In this document: positions 1 through 8,383 of the stretch, piece by piece
Layout: each line of letters begins with the position of its first letter
Numbering within the stretch: the stretch's first letter is position 1
Assembly (NCBI RefSeq): GCF_000013765.1
Contig: NC_007954.1
Coordinates: 2,542,001-2,606,000, forward strand
Direction: 5' to 3'
Source of the DNA: Shewanella denitrificans OS217
GTDB taxonomy: Bacteria > Pseudomonadota > Gammaproteobacteria > Enterobacterales > Shewanellaceae
Length of the DNA stretch: 64,000 nt
Program-made: the position numbers and the translations under genes
The notes under the pieces: model-generated
The model's database searches: none
What the model saw: the letters and a program-made list of their open reading frames with translations, nothing else
Told to the model about the DNA's origin: nothing

Positions 1-224
1 TCCAGAGCAATGACTTTATCAACAAATTTAACCTTGGCTAAGCTTGATTCTATTATGTGCTCAGACACCCCCCGCTGACGGGCGGTATCTTGCAGTTTAT
101 TCACACACAGAGAAAACTCATCATTGGCCGCCAAAGTGCTGCTAGAACCAAGCAGACTCGCCATGACACCCAGACTCAATAAGACAGAAAAACGCTTATT
201 AAAAACACCTTGTAAACTCGCCAT
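1..224 (-). CDS. Lytic murein transglycosylase, MltB-like (N-terminal part, cut by window edge)
   Basis: Reading the minus strand from the ATG at 222-224 gives a signal-peptide-like start (MASLQGVFNKRF followed by a hydrophobic stretch to about residue 32), then FSLCVNKLQDTARQRGVSE and KVKFVDKVIALD. That spacing of a helix, a 'RQRGVS' turn and a 'hydrophobic-D-x-VI-x-LD' motif is typical of the start of MltB/SLT_2 periplasmic lytic transglycosylases, which cleave peptidoglycan glycan strands. Only about 74 residues are visible and the catalytic Glu lies outside the window, so the assignment rests on the N-terminal pattern. Divergent from the DUF2750 gene. Confidence 0.6.
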   Translation of the reverse strand, partial: MASLQGVFNKRFSVLLSLGVMASLLGSSSTLAANDEFSLCVNKLQDTARQRGVSEHIIESSLAKVKFVDKVIAL

Positions 225-349
225 TTCGTTACTACTTTTGATAACCAGTCCAAAGTCAGTATCCTGACTGATAGTGCAAAAGGAAACAAGCCTGTCCACA
301 GTCAAAAGCATGAGTTTCGTACCAAAAAAATCTCAAATGAATAAAAACC

Positions 350-377
350 TTGGACTTATTCTGGCATACCGTATAAT
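350..377 (+). promoter_or_regulatory. Sigma-70 promoter for the DUF2750 gene
   Basis: TTGGAC (350-355) and a perfect TATAAT (372-377) are separated by 16 bp, 33 bp upstream of the chosen ATG at 411. Seen directly; activity is inferred. Confidence 0.6.
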
Positions 378-410
378 AAAAAAATCCCAGCTTATAAGAT
401 GAGAACGAAC

Positions 411-770
411 ATGACAGAACAAAATCCAGCATTAACAAGCTTTATTGAAAATGTGAAGCAACATCAGGTCCTTTGGGGTCTTCAAGATGAAACTGGTGAA
501 GGTTGGGTCGTCTGTGATTCAGCAGAATACGAAGAAACCGATGTAATGCCATTGTGGTCCAGTGAAACAGTTGCAGAAAGTCATTGCACCGAAGAATGGG
601 CAGATTATAAAACCGTCACTATTACCTTGGCAGAATTTTTGGAGTATTGGGTTAGCGACTTAAATGATGATGGTGTATTGATCGGTATCGATTGGCAGAG
701 CGATGAAGATTGTCTTGAAATTGATCCTATCGTACTAGCGAAAGAATTAGTCGACGTAGAAAAAGAATAA
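411..770 (+). CDS. DUF2750 domain-containing protein
   Basis: A 119-residue acidic, soluble protein (from MTEQNPALTS) without signal peptide or membrane segment. The pattern W-G-L-x-(D/E)-x-x-x-G-W, then MPLWSS and FLEYWVSDL followed by an acidic 'DDGVLIGIDW' stretch matches the DUF2750 family, whose function is unknown. I chose the ATG at 411; an in-frame ATG at 399 is closer to the promoter and would leave a very short leader. A clear sigma-70 promoter lies just upstream, and the gene seems monocistronic. Confidence 0.75.
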   Translation: MTEQNPALTSFIENVKQHQVLWGLQDETGEGWVVCDSAEYEETDVMPLWSSETVAESHCTEEWADYKTVTITLAEFLEYWVSDLNDDGVLIGIDWQSDEDCLEIDPIVLAKELVDVEKE

Positions 771-903
771 CGCTCTGATTGTCGTGTTATTTAGTCGCTG
801 GGTCGTGATTTAATGAGCTGCCCAGTGGCTAATCTCAATAACTTGTTATATGCCCTCACGTCATTATTTCCTATCAGCCATACCACCATCCAGTTAAGAA
901 TTC

Positions 904-1551
904 ATGCCAAATCTTATTGATATCCCGTTCGACAAACGTCATCTGTGCTGGTTTTGTGAAGAACCTTGCAACCTTAGTGTGGATTATTATCGGCAATCCC
1001 ATTGCCCCCATCCTTCACTGACACTCCCCGCCTGCAAAGAGTGTGCAACACTCGCTAAGAACAACACCTTGACGTCAATTTGGGAATGCCGCGTAGCAGT
1101 CAAAGACGGCTTGATGCAAACCTATCAAAAAGATCTCGCCATCGGCATCAATTGGACTGAAGAAGAATTAGCCGAGTCAGAGTTTGAATGCATGGTGTTT
1201 GCAGGCTTTAAAAAAAGTGCGTGGTTTATGTATCAAGTCGCAAGAGACAGAGTGAATGCCAAAGGCTGGCCGTTAAGCCTTGAGGGTATACTGCTGGATC
1301 AGGCCAGTGACGGTCCGAGCCAAACCCAATTTGAATTTGATGGTCTAACTTATCCTTCGTTGCTCCACGCCATCAGGCACTATAGTCAAGTGATGATGCT
1401 GGACAAGGCATTTTTACAAGAGATTGTTAGTCTATTAGGGCGGGATAAATTTTCCCAAGCCATTAAGATTGCTCGGCTCAATGTCGGTATAACCCAAGGG
1501 AAACAAAAGCAAATTATTGCAGAGCTAAAGAGTGAACAGCCCAGAGACTAA
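904..1551 (+). CDS. Conserved hypothetical protein with N-terminal Cys clusters
   Basis: I do not recognise a named family. The 215-residue protein is soluble. Its first 50 residues hold Cys15, Cys18, Cys22 (LCWFCEEPC), Cys34 and the pair CKEC, so a zinc-ribbon-like metal site is plausible. The rest is mostly helical and has no catalytic motif that I can name. It follows the DUF2750 gene by 133 bp on the same strand and converges with cheV, whose stop is 25 bp away. Function unknown. Confidence 0.7.
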   Translation: MPNLIDIPFDKRHLCWFCEEPCNLSVDYYRQSHCPHPSLTLPACKECATLAKNNTLTSIWECRVAVKDGLMQTYQKDLAIGINWTEEELAESEFECMVFAGFKKSAWFMYQVARDRVNAKGWPLSLEGILLDQASDGPSQTQFEFDGLTYPSLLHAIRHYSQVMMLDKAFLQEIVSLLGRDKFSQAIKIARLNVGITQGKQKQIIAELKSEQPRD

Positions 1552-1576
1552 TCCATTCACGCTAACGCCTTAGCCA

Positions 1577-2518
1577 TTAACCCAGAATTTGACGTAACCG
1601 AGTCTGCACCACGCCGACCAATAAATCAGGTTGGAATTTAGAGATGAATTGATCGCAGCCGACTTTCTCCACCATGGCATGATTAAAGCTGCCACTCAAT
1701 GAAGTATTAAGGGTAATGTAAAGTGCCGCCATTCTTGGATCCGCCCTCACCTCCGCAGTCAGCTTATAGCCGTCCATCTCAGGCATTTCTGCGTCAGTTA
1801 TCATCATCAGCAATTCTTGAGTGACATCTTTACCTTGATCGCTCCAGGACTTAAGTAAATTAAGCGCCTGCAAACCATCTGATGCTTCGATAATTTCTAT
1901 CCCTAGTTGCCCCAGTGTTTCTCGTACCTGACGCCTTGCCGTTGAAGAGTCATCAACAATGAGAATTTTACGCCCTGGCATCTCAGGCGCCAGCGTCTCA
2001 TCCAATACGCCATCAGAAAGACGAATATCATAGTTAATGATTTCAGCTAATACTTTTTCCACATCAATAATGGAAACCAATTGGGATTGCCCCTGTTCTT
2101 CCAGTCGAGTAATTGCAGTGAGGTAATTGTGAGAGCCCGCGGTTTTGGGTGGCGGCATAATGTCGCCCCAGGTCATGTTGACTATGTGCTCAACTTTTCC
2201 CACCAGGAAGCCTTGGATGCTGCGGTTATACTCAGTAATGATTAAATTAGAATCTTCTGTGATGGGCATTTGGCTAAATCCTATGGCGCCACGAAGATTA
2301 ATCACAGGTATTGAGTGACCACGAATATTAGCCACTCCTGCAACATTGGGATTACTGCCAGGCATAGCACTGAGACGAGGAAGTTTAACCACTTCTTTGA
2401 CTTTAAATACGTTAATAGCGAAGAGCTGGGTCGAATTAATCCTAAAGAGTAGAAGCTCTAGGCGGTTTTCACCCACTAGATTCGTTCGTTGATCGACAGT
2501 GTCCAGCACTTTTTTCAT
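1577..2518 (-). CDS. cheV: Chemotaxis protein CheV (CheW-receiver fusion)
   Basis: A 313-residue cytoplasmic coupling protein linking chemoreceptors to CheA. An N-terminal CheW-like domain (about residues 17-165, with the 'NIRGHSIPVINLR' core) is followed by a response-regulator receiver domain (about 184-310). The receiver shows the acidic pocket D189-D190 (ILIVDD), the phospho-acceptor D242 in ITDAEMPEMDG and a conserved Lys in QFISKF. Length and domain order are those of CheV. It stands alone with no other chemotaxis genes in the window. No operon partner; about 770 bp of gene-poor DNA lies upstream. Confidence 0.93.
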   Translation of the reverse strand: MKKVLDTVDQRTNLVGENRLELLLFRINSTQLFAINVFKVKEVVKLPRLSAMPGSNPNVAGVANIRGHSIPVINLRGAIGFSQMPITEDSNLIITEYNRSIQGFLVGKVEHIVNMTWGDIMPPPKTAGSHNYLTAITRLEEQGQSQLVSIIDVEKVLAEIINYDIRLSDGVLDETLAPEMPGRKILIVDDSSTARRQVRETLGQLGIEIIEASDGLQALNLLKSWSDQGKDVTQELLMMITDAEMPEMDGYKLTAEVRADPRMAALYITLNTSLSGSFNHAMVEKVGCDQFISKFQPDLLVGVVQTRLRQILG

Positions 2519-3291
2519 AACTTGGCGTCTCTTTTAAGCTTAAGCATCTATTTAATAACTAAATTATAAGGGCAAAAATACTAAATTTTGTAATTTAGTT
2601 CTCTTTTTTTTCAAATAGCTGATATTTTTATTAAAAAGTTATTATTTCATCACTTTACCTATAACAGATCGAAACTCCCGAATTCAACTCCGAAGTGCAA
2701 CACAAGCTGTTCTATATCGTTTTTAAAAGAAATAATAAAAAATATCACATTTCACTTGCCATCAGAGTCAAAGTATCGCATTATGCATGAAGATTTATGA
2801 AACCTTGTCATTTCTGTTTACCCTCCTGTTAGTCTCAACTAGATACAGTAAACCCCAATACAAGTTCGCCATACGCTGTTTATAGCTTTAAAATTAAGTT
2901 ATTACACTTTTTTTTGCTGCTATTCATCGTGAGTCTCAAATTGTTGAATCTTAATTCATTAAAAGATAACTCAACATTTGTTGTACTAATGCCTGCTTTT
3001 GTCATCAAGCTGTCATTTTTTACTGTTGTTATAGCATTATCAATTTCCTTGGTTTGGCCAATAAAGGTCACTTCTTAATGGGAATTGAACCAAGATTAAG
3101 CGACTTAGCATACAAGGTTGCTGGTAGGTGCAAAGAAATGTTATACAACAAGACTTGCTTAAACTATGAGTTATGAGCTAGATTAAATCACTGAAATGTA
3201 AATCTTTCGCAACACTACCAACTGCTAAGGATCCATATTGTTAAAATTTTCTCACCTAAGGGTGAATACGTAAACTTAAGGAGTGTGGCAT
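2519..3291. other. Gene-poor AT-rich spacer
   Basis: I see no convincing gene on either strand between cheV and the small ORF at 3292. Short ORFs (for example minus 2880-3071) lack a ribosome site and any protein-like composition. The region contains A/T runs and presumably the cheV promoter, which I could not define. Confidence 0.5.
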
Positions 3292-3465
3292 ATGTCATAC
3301 AATATAAACGGACATGAAATCACTGTTAACTTCCCTGTTAATTCTATTTCGTCAAACAAAAACTCAATTGCCTTTAGCGACAGCCAAGGCAAGTATATGC
3401 AAACATTTTCAAAGCGCATTGAAGCACTTAATTTTATGAAATGGTTGTTATCTACAAATAAATAA
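3292..3465 (+). CDS. Small hypothetical protein (57 aa)
   Basis: The ATG at 3292 has a strong ribosome-binding site AAGGAG (3278-3283) eight bases upstream, which selects it over an in-frame GTG at 3283. The product (MSYNINGHEITVNFPVNS...KWLLSTNK) is soluble and reads as a compact beta-rich then helical domain; I do not recognise it. A long imperfect hairpin begins about 20 bp after the stop. Supported by the ribosome site and reasonable composition only. Confidence 0.5.
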   Translation: MSYNINGHEITVNFPVNSISSNKNSIAFSDSQGKYMQTFSKRIEALNFMKWLLSTNK

Positions 3466-3487
3466 TCCGTTAACGCGACCGCGTTAC

Positions 3488-3572
3488 TCAATTGCTCTGT
3501 TACTGCATAAACTCAGCTTCTCGGTATTCCCACTCACATTTACCGAATGTTTATGAGAACAGAGCAAATTGA
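3488..3572. other. Long imperfect hairpin downstream of the small ORF
   Basis: Arms 3488-3512 and 3549-3572 are reverse complements over about 22 of 25 positions (CTCTGTT / AACAGAG, CATAAAC / GTTTATG). An inner stem CGGTA (3522-3526) / TACCG (3541-3545) lies inside. There is no T-tract, so it is not a standard intrinsic terminator; it could fold as an RNA or mark a recombination or repeat element. Confidence 0.5.
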
Positions 3573-3709
3573 ATTAGCTCAATCAAGCCCATCCTCGCAC
3601 TACGCTCATCAGTAACAACACTCAAGTCACCAATCCAAATACTGGCTGTTTATATCTGCCCTAACTGCAAACTGCATTTTAAACTTTATTCGGTTTGGCG
3701 GCCTAATGG

Positions 3710-4729
3710 TTAACCAAGTGGATATTTACGCTGATAACGCCCAAGCATACTTGGATTACCTAACACGCCACCTTGATGCAGATAGAGTATGGTGTCTTTA
3801 TGGCTGTATCTATGTTGCAGCGCCGCTTCCAGCACCAAAAAACCTATGGGATCGTACAAGAGCTCAAACTCAATACCTGTCTGACACACTTTCTGCCACA
3901 TTTGGTAGCATTCAAGGTAAAGCTTGCCAAAGTGATACTTTTTTCCTGTATTTAAGATAGTAGGGTAATGACTCAGCTGCGGGCATAATTGCTTAAATTG
4001 GGCCAACAAATATTCATCTCCTCCCACACAACTGCAAGTATGAACCTCGATAAAAGGCTTGTGTTGGCTCGACGCCCATTGATTAAAAAACGCTTGCAAG
4101 TACACCGCTGTCGTCCCCGTTCCTGAAGGGAAAAACACCACTAAATGCTCAATCTCCTGTGCTTTTGCCCATTGTAGTATCTCCTCCCCCAATAGCTCTA
4201 TGCCCTCTCTAGCGTATTCGCAGCGCCCCCCTTCGGGAATATAGAGTTCATTGTCTTTGCCAGTGGCTTCCAGTCGCTGCATAACGCTTTCAAGTTTGGG
4301 CATAACTTGAGTCTGTGAGTCCCTTGGGACAGCCAAAGGTGCTAACCCCATCGACGCGTGAGCGCCAAACTCACTACAAGCCACTTCTTGGCTAACAAGT
4401 TTATCTAACGCGATAATATTTGCGCCGCTATCTAGGGCGGCTAAGTAGTTGCCTTGGGGCTGCTTTAGTAAATAATCACTGATGTGGCTGACATAATAAT
4501 CAAACTTCCAGCCCTTTAATTTGGCCAGCACAGCAAGGGAATAGAGTGAATTGGCTTGCGCCGAACCATAACCGACAAGCTTAGTGATATGGGCAAACTC
4601 GTGGGTTAAGAAATACTGAAATTTACGCGCCTTATTTCCACTAAATTGCGGATGGATAAGATCATCTCGTTTTATATAAAGGCTGCGGCCTGCAAATGGT
4701 ATTTTCTGGACTTGAGTGGGTGCAAACAT
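3710..4729 (-). CDS. 1-aminocyclopropane-1-carboxylate deaminase / D-cysteine desulfhydrase family protein
   Basis: A 339-residue PLP-dependent enzyme of fold type II. The KRDDLIHPQFSGNK motif includes the expected PLP-binding Lys (residue 33 from this start), followed by a glycine/serine-rich 'GYGSAQANSL' substrate loop and a phosphate-binding 'PSGTGTTA' loop. Members deaminate ACC or desulfhydrate D-cysteine; which substrate applies cannot be read here. I prefer the ATG at 4729 (AAGG seven bases upstream), where family similarity begins. An in-frame ATG at 4831 would add 34 residues with a poor ribosome site. No operon partner. Confidence 0.8.
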   Translation of the reverse strand: MFAPTQVQKIPFAGRSLYIKRDDLIHPQFSGNKARKFQYFLTHEFAHITKLVGYGSAQANSLYSLAVLAKLKGWKFDYYVSHISDYLLKQPQGNYLAALDSGANIIALDKLVSQEVACSEFGAHASMGLAPLAVPRDSQTQVMPKLESVMQRLEATGKDNELYIPEGGRCEYAREGIELLGEEILQWAKAQEIEHLVVFFPSGTGTTAVYLQAFFNQWASSQHKPFIEVHTCSCVGGDEYLLAQFKQLCPQLSHYPTILNTGKKYHFGKLYLECYQMWQKVCQTGIEFELLYDPIGFLVLEAALQHRYSHKDTILYLHQGGVLGNPSMLGRYQRKYPLG

Positions 4730-5023
4730 AAACAGCCTTAATAATTCTTCTGTGGTTATTTTAACGATTTTTTCTGTAAAAGACTCACTAATTAAGCCTC
4801 GATTCGATAGCCCTGTAGAAAAGGAAATCATACCTCAATAAAATCAACAACTTAAAATGTGGCACGAATTTCGCTTATATTCATTAAAATACAAAAAACG
4901 TTTATTCATATTTTTCTGCTAAGGCCTTTAACTTTACACGAAAGCTAAGCAGCCTAATGAATGCTAAAACCAAGGTGTTATAAGAGACAACATCTAGGTT
5001 ATTACAAAATAATGAGGGATATT

Positions 5024-5431
5024 ATGTCAGCGCTACGACTTATTTTTAACATTGCATGGTTTGTTCTTGGCGGCTTTTTGATGGGCTTAGCCTGGTGGCT
5101 CGCGGGGATATTGTGTTTTATCAGTATTATCGGTATTCCCTTTGGACGCGCCTGTTTCGTGATTGGTGAGCTGGCCTTTTGGCCCTTCGGTCAAGAGCAA
5201 GTGAATCGCAGACATCTCACAGGGGTAGAAGATTTAGGCACTGGAGCCTTAGGTTTGATCGGCAATGTGGTATGGTTATTATTCTTTGGAATTTGGCTGG
5301 CAATGGGTCACCTTGTTCATGCTTTTGCCTGCTTTATTACCATCATAGGCATCCCGTTTGCGATACAACACCTTAAGCTTGCCCTGTTAAGTTTAACCCC
5401 AATTGGACAAACCATAGTTGCTCGGGATTAA
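5024..5431 (+). CDS. yccF: YccF-family inner membrane protein
   Basis: A 135-residue protein with four hydrophobic segments arranged as two similar halves. Each half ends in a 'C/FISIIGIPFG' or 'FITIIGIPFAI' motif (residues about 33-48 and 103-118), the hallmark of YccF (DUF307). The first half continues with 'FWPFGQE', as in E. coli YccF. Function unknown. The ATG at 5024 is chosen because GAGGG lies 8-12 bases upstream; an in-frame start at 4961 would add 21 non-homologous residues. The stop overlaps the convergent solute-binding protein gene by four bases. Confidence 0.85.
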   Translation: MSALRLIFNIAWFVLGGFLMGLAWWLAGILCFISIIGIPFGRACFVIGELAFWPFGQEQVNRRHLTGVEDLGTGALGLIGNVVWLLFFGIWLAMGHLVHAFACFITIIGIPFAIQHLKLALLSLTPIGQTIVARD

Positions 5432-6204
5432 TCAAACACCTGAGTAAAATGGCGCTGGGTGTATTGTTTAAACAAGGACTCGATATCCACTCTTTCGAGT
5501 CCTTGGTTTAAGGTCTCACGCCAGAAAATGCCTTCAGGGCTGTTATTAAAGGCCACAAATAACCATTTGTTAGCAAGTAACTTGTCATTGGCCTTAAGAT
5601 TGCTTTTAAGCTTTACCGCACGGGTTTGGTGCAACAGATACTTAAACACCAAAAGGTCAATAACAGCGCCATCAATACGTTTAACGGCCACTTTACGTAA
5701 GTTTTGAATATCTGAAGTCACACTCTCCGCTTTTTGGCTTCCATCACTAATCATATTGTCTAATTGCTCGGTATTGATATAGCCATCAACCACCCCAAGA
5801 GAATAACGATTAAGATCTTGTACCTGCTGCCAGAGTAACGGTTTATCTTTATGTTCAATTAACCCAAGCGGACTGATGCCGATAGCTTCAGAAAAAAGAT
5901 ACTCTTGGGTATCGTATTCATATTCAGGAAAATAACCGTGGTAGTTATTGCCTTTTTTTTTCGCTAACCTTACGGCTCTGTTCCAAGGGTAGAAGTCCAC
6001 CTCTAACTCATGACCCATCTTGGCCAGTGCTTCACGAACAATAAAAATACTGGCTCCTTGTTCCGGCAAACTTTCACCGGAAAATGGCGGCCATTCTAAG
6101 GACGTGAGTGCTAAGGTTTTTGCATTTACTGAGTTATCCATTACCGACAGCAATCCAAATAATGCGAACAGCAACACCTTTCTCAAATTGTAAATGCTCA
6201 CCAT
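5428..6204 (-). CDS. Periplasmic substrate-binding protein (SBP_bac_3-like)
   Basis: A 258-residue exported protein: signal peptide (LRKVLLFALFGLL...VNA), then ALTSLEWPPFSGESLPEQG and a 'FYPWNRAVRLAKKG' motif. These are typical of the family-3 solute-binding fold common in Shewanella as stand-alone genes, with no ABC permease nearby. Ligand unknown. The start at 6204 has AAGGAG ten bases upstream and begins the signal peptide. A longer frame from 6276 would bury the signal peptide. It overlaps the end of yccF (convergent) and diverges from the EVE gene, with 74 bp between starts. Confidence 0.75.
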   Translation of the reverse strand: MVSIYNLRKVLLFALFGLLSVMDNSVNAKTLALTSLEWPPFSGESLPEQGASIFIVREALAKMGHELEVDFYPWNRAVRLAKKKGNNYHGYFPEYEYDTQEYLFSEAIGISPLGLIEHKDKPLLWQQVQDLNRYSLGVVDGYINTEQLDNMISDGSQKAESVTSDIQNLRKVAVKRIDGAVIDLLVFKYLLHQTRAVKLKSNLKANDKLLANKWLFVAFNNSPEGIFWRETLNQGLERVDIESLFKQYTQRHFTQVFD

Positions 6205-6278
6205 TGATGGAAAACTCCTTCGTGATATAGTTGCCGACAGACTATGTGTAATATTGAGTATAGAACAAAGGATCATAC

Positions 6279-6743
6279 GTGAATTATTGGCTAATGAAAT
6301 CTGAGCCCGATGAATGTTGTATTGATGACATAAAAGACAGCACAGATCAATGTATCCCTTGGCAAGGTATTAGAAATTACCAAGCCAGAAATTATATCCG
6401 GGATAATATTCAAGTGGGCGAACAGGTGTTTTTCTACCATTCGAGCTGCAAAGAACCAGGGATAGTGGGTATTGTAGAGGTGGTCAGTGATGCCAGTGCC
6501 GATGTCAGTGCCTTTGATAACACCTCACCCTATTTCGATGCTAAATCCAGTCCAGAAAAACCTAGATGGTATTCGATAGATTTAAAATTTGGTCGTAAAT
6601 TTCCCAAGGTTATCAGACTCAAACAATTGAAAGCCGATCCAGCGCTTGCTGAAATGGTGCTGGTGGCAAAAGGCGCGCGCTTAAGCGTACAACCTGTGAC
6701 AGTTCAAGAGTGGCAACATATTAGTAAACTTGCGGGCGAATAA
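6279..6743 (+). CDS. EVE domain-containing protein
   Basis: A 154-residue protein that is almost entirely one EVE domain: start MNYWLMKSEPDE, then IPWQGIRNYQARNYIRD, VGEQVFFYHSSC, PGIVGIVEV and the terminal LVAKGARLSVQPV motif. The EVE fold is related to YTH/PUA domains that read modified nucleic acid bases. Stand-alone bacterial members of this length resemble thymocyte nuclear protein 1 and have no settled role. Start is GTG at 6279 with AAAGGA upstream. No restriction or defence gene is adjacent. A terminator at 6849 separates it from the convergent DUF4198 gene. Confidence 0.88.
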   Translation: MNYWLMKSEPDECCIDDIKDSTDQCIPWQGIRNYQARNYIRDNIQVGEQVFFYHSSCKEPGIVGIVEVVSDASADVSAFDNTSPYFDAKSSPEKPRWYSIDLKFGRKFPKVIRLKQLKADPALAEMVLVAKGARLSVQPVTVQEWQHISKLAGE

Positions 6744-6848
6744 CCAAGCACAAACCACTTGCCATTAGCACTAAGCATTAACATCGACCACTAACAGCAA
6801 GCATTAACTACATAAGCCACAGTGTTAAGACTGCTGCCGAACACCCAT

Positions 6849-6883
6849 AAAAAAGCCCTGCACATCTGTGTCAGGGCTTTTTA
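6849..6883. terminator. Bidirectional intrinsic terminator
   Basis: AAAAAGCCCTG and CAGGGCTTTTT form a strong stem with A and T tracts on both sides, between the convergent EVE and DUF4198 genes. It can end transcription from both, including the long iron-uptake operon. Confidence 0.8.
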
Positions 6884-6920
6884 TTAAACTCGAGCATTGC
6901 ACCAGATTAATTAAAAACTA

Positions 6921-7018
6921 TTAGTTAAGTGCTGTTAGTTAAGTGCTGTTAGTTAAGGCATTTTACTTAAGTGCTTTTACTTACGTGCTTTTATTCAAGC
7001 AACATTAGTTAAGCACTG
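6921..7018. repeat. Degenerate 14-bp tandem repeat, seven units
   Basis: Units start at 6921, 6935, 6949, 6963, 6977, 6991 and 7005. The first two are identical (TTAGTTAAGTGCTG) and the others diverge progressively. The last unit contains the stop codon and final codons of the DUF4198 gene, so the array has grown out of or into the coding end. Confidence 0.85.
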
Positions 7019-7820
7019 ATTCAAAGGTAAGGAAGATTTGCCCGCTCACTGAATCTGCGTCGGCATGGTTTGCCGTCTTAGTTTCATATTCTGCCATTAA
7101 TAAATAACGGCCAGCCTCTTTTAAATTAAATGTAATCAAGCCCTTGCTGTCACTGGTGAGTTTAAGGCTGTCTGGGTTATTGCGATAGCGCACGCCTTCA
7201 CGGATAATTTCAACCTTAACGCCAGCTTGAGCTTTGCCGTTAAACACAAATGTAAACTCAGCAGCCTCTCCTTGAGCAATATCAGAAGGGTGCGTTACCG
7301 GCACAAGCTCAAGGCCTGAGTTTGTTAAAGGGAAGTTTTGCGTCGGTGAATTCAAGCTGATGTAGCTTAAAATGCTGGCATAGGACGCCATGGTTTCAAC
7401 CTCAGTCGCTCCTTTAGGTAACAAAGCCGCGCGCTGAGTTTTATTTACCCCTCTAAGCCACTGTTTTTTCTGCTCGCCTTTTGGCAAAAAGCTCGTCCAG
7501 TAGGAGGCTTCGCCGCCCATTTTAAGCTGATAGGTACCACTGTCTTCTAAATGAATATCCACAACGCTTTTACGGTGACCACGGTAACTTGAACTTGGGA
7601 ACACATCAGTGCCATCGGGTGCAGTGATGGTTAAGCGCTCGGCCCCCATAGGCTTGTCCACATTAAACACTTCATTAGATGCAGTCACATCCACCATCAC
7701 CCACTCGCCTTTATCATTAGACAAGGTGAAGTGACTGGGTAAAATCCAACGATTATGGGCACTGGCCTCAGTACAGATAAATAGCGCAATTGCGGCAAGG
7801 GTAATAGACTTAAATTTCAT
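7005..7820 (-). CDS. DUF4198 domain-containing exported protein
   Basis: A 271-residue periplasmic protein: signal peptide ending at SAHNRW (about residue 22), then a beta-rich N-terminal domain (HNRWILPSHF...VDVTASNEVF) and a C-terminal carboxypeptidase-regulatory-like domain (AGVKVEIIREGVRY...LKEAGRYLLMAEYE, about 195-250). This is DUF4198, often found beside iron or nickel uptake genes. It is the last gene of the operon, three bases after the DUF2271 gene. Role unknown; metal or ligand handling beside the PepSY and DUF2271 proteins is inferred from context. Its final codons form a unit of a 14-bp tandem array. Confidence 0.85.
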   Translation of the reverse strand: MKFKSITLAAIALFICTEASAHNRWILPSHFTLSNDKGEWVMVDVTASNEVFNVDKPMGAERLTITAPDGTDVFPSSSYRGHRKSVVDIHLEDSGTYQLKMGGEASYWTSFLPKGEQKKQWLRGVNKTQRAALLPKGATEVETMASYASILSYISLNSPTQNFPLTNSGLELVPVTHPSDIAQGEAAEFTFVFNGKAQAGVKVEIIREGVRYRNNPDSLKLTSDSKGLITFNLKEAGRYLLMAEYETKTANHADADSVSGQIFLTFESVLN

Positions 7821-7822
7821 GA

Positions 7823-8323
7823 TTATTCCTTTATATAGAAGTGTGATTGAGCCATTTCTGGGTTTGAAGCTAAGGTAAAACTGTGTTCCTTGCCATCAAG
7901 TTCAAAGTCTTGCTTGGTAATTGCGCGACCGCCATTTTCCCGCACCACTTCAATGTGCAGCACATAATGCCCTGGTGCTAACGGCTGTTGTTTATCGTTT
8001 AACGCCTTGATCTTGAGTTGATATTGCCCTGCAGCGCGGGTCGCTGAAGTCATCGCATCAACAAGGGCTTGATCTTTACGGCCCACTTTTCGCCACCAGC
8101 GGCGAATGTCTTTTAACCATTTAGCCCCTTCACGCCACAGGGCGATAGTGCGCACGCTTTGACCTTTGCTGTCTTCTATCCACACCGCCACATAGGGGTT
8201 ATGGTACTCGCCGCTTTGCACGGGTAAATTAAGGGATAGCTTAAGCTCGGCGGCCTGCTCACTGGCATTCGCATTGCTGCTCATAAGCCCCACTAAACAC
8301 AATAAAAAAGCGATGTTCTTCAT
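7823..8323 (-). CDS. DUF2271 domain-containing exported protein with flavinylation-like motif
   Basis: A 166-residue exported protein: signal peptide to about residue 20, beta strands (LKLSLNLPVQ, PYVAVWIEDS), a Trp/Arg-rich segment and the motif D89-A-M-T-S-A-T95. That motif fits the [D/N]xx[S/T][G/S]A[T/S] pattern in which ApbE links FMN to the last Thr, so T95 is a candidate covalent flavin site. The link of DUF2271 with flavinylation is from family knowledge; attachment here is inferred and no apbE gene lies in the window. ATG 8323 is chosen for GAGGAT upstream. It sits between PepSY and DUF4198 genes. Confidence 0.82.
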   Translation of the reverse strand: MKNIAFLLCLVGLMSSNANASEQAAELKLSLNLPVQSGEYHNPYVAVWIEDSKGQSVRTIALWREGAKWLKDIRRWWRKVGRKDQALVDAMTSATRAAGQYQLKIKALNDKQQPLAPGHYVLHIEVVRENGGRAITKQDFELDGKEHSFTLASNPEMAQSHFYIKE

Positions 8324-8383
8324 ATCATCCTCTGTAGATTTCAATCATAAATATTCATTAGTTCCATTTCGTTCAACCCATGG

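Noticed and set aside
2880..3071. Minus-strand ORF of 63 codons upstream of the small gene
   Set aside because: Asn/Lys/Leu-rich composition, no ribosome site; reads as a chance ORF.
3706..3960. Plus-strand ORF of 84 codons overlapping the end of the ACC deaminase-like gene
   Set aside because: It is antisense to a well-conserved enzyme C-terminus; no ribosome site and no recognisable domain.
6004..6276. Upstream extension of the solute-binding protein to 6276
   Set aside because: It would place 24 residues before a clear signal peptide; AAGGAG supports the start at 6204.
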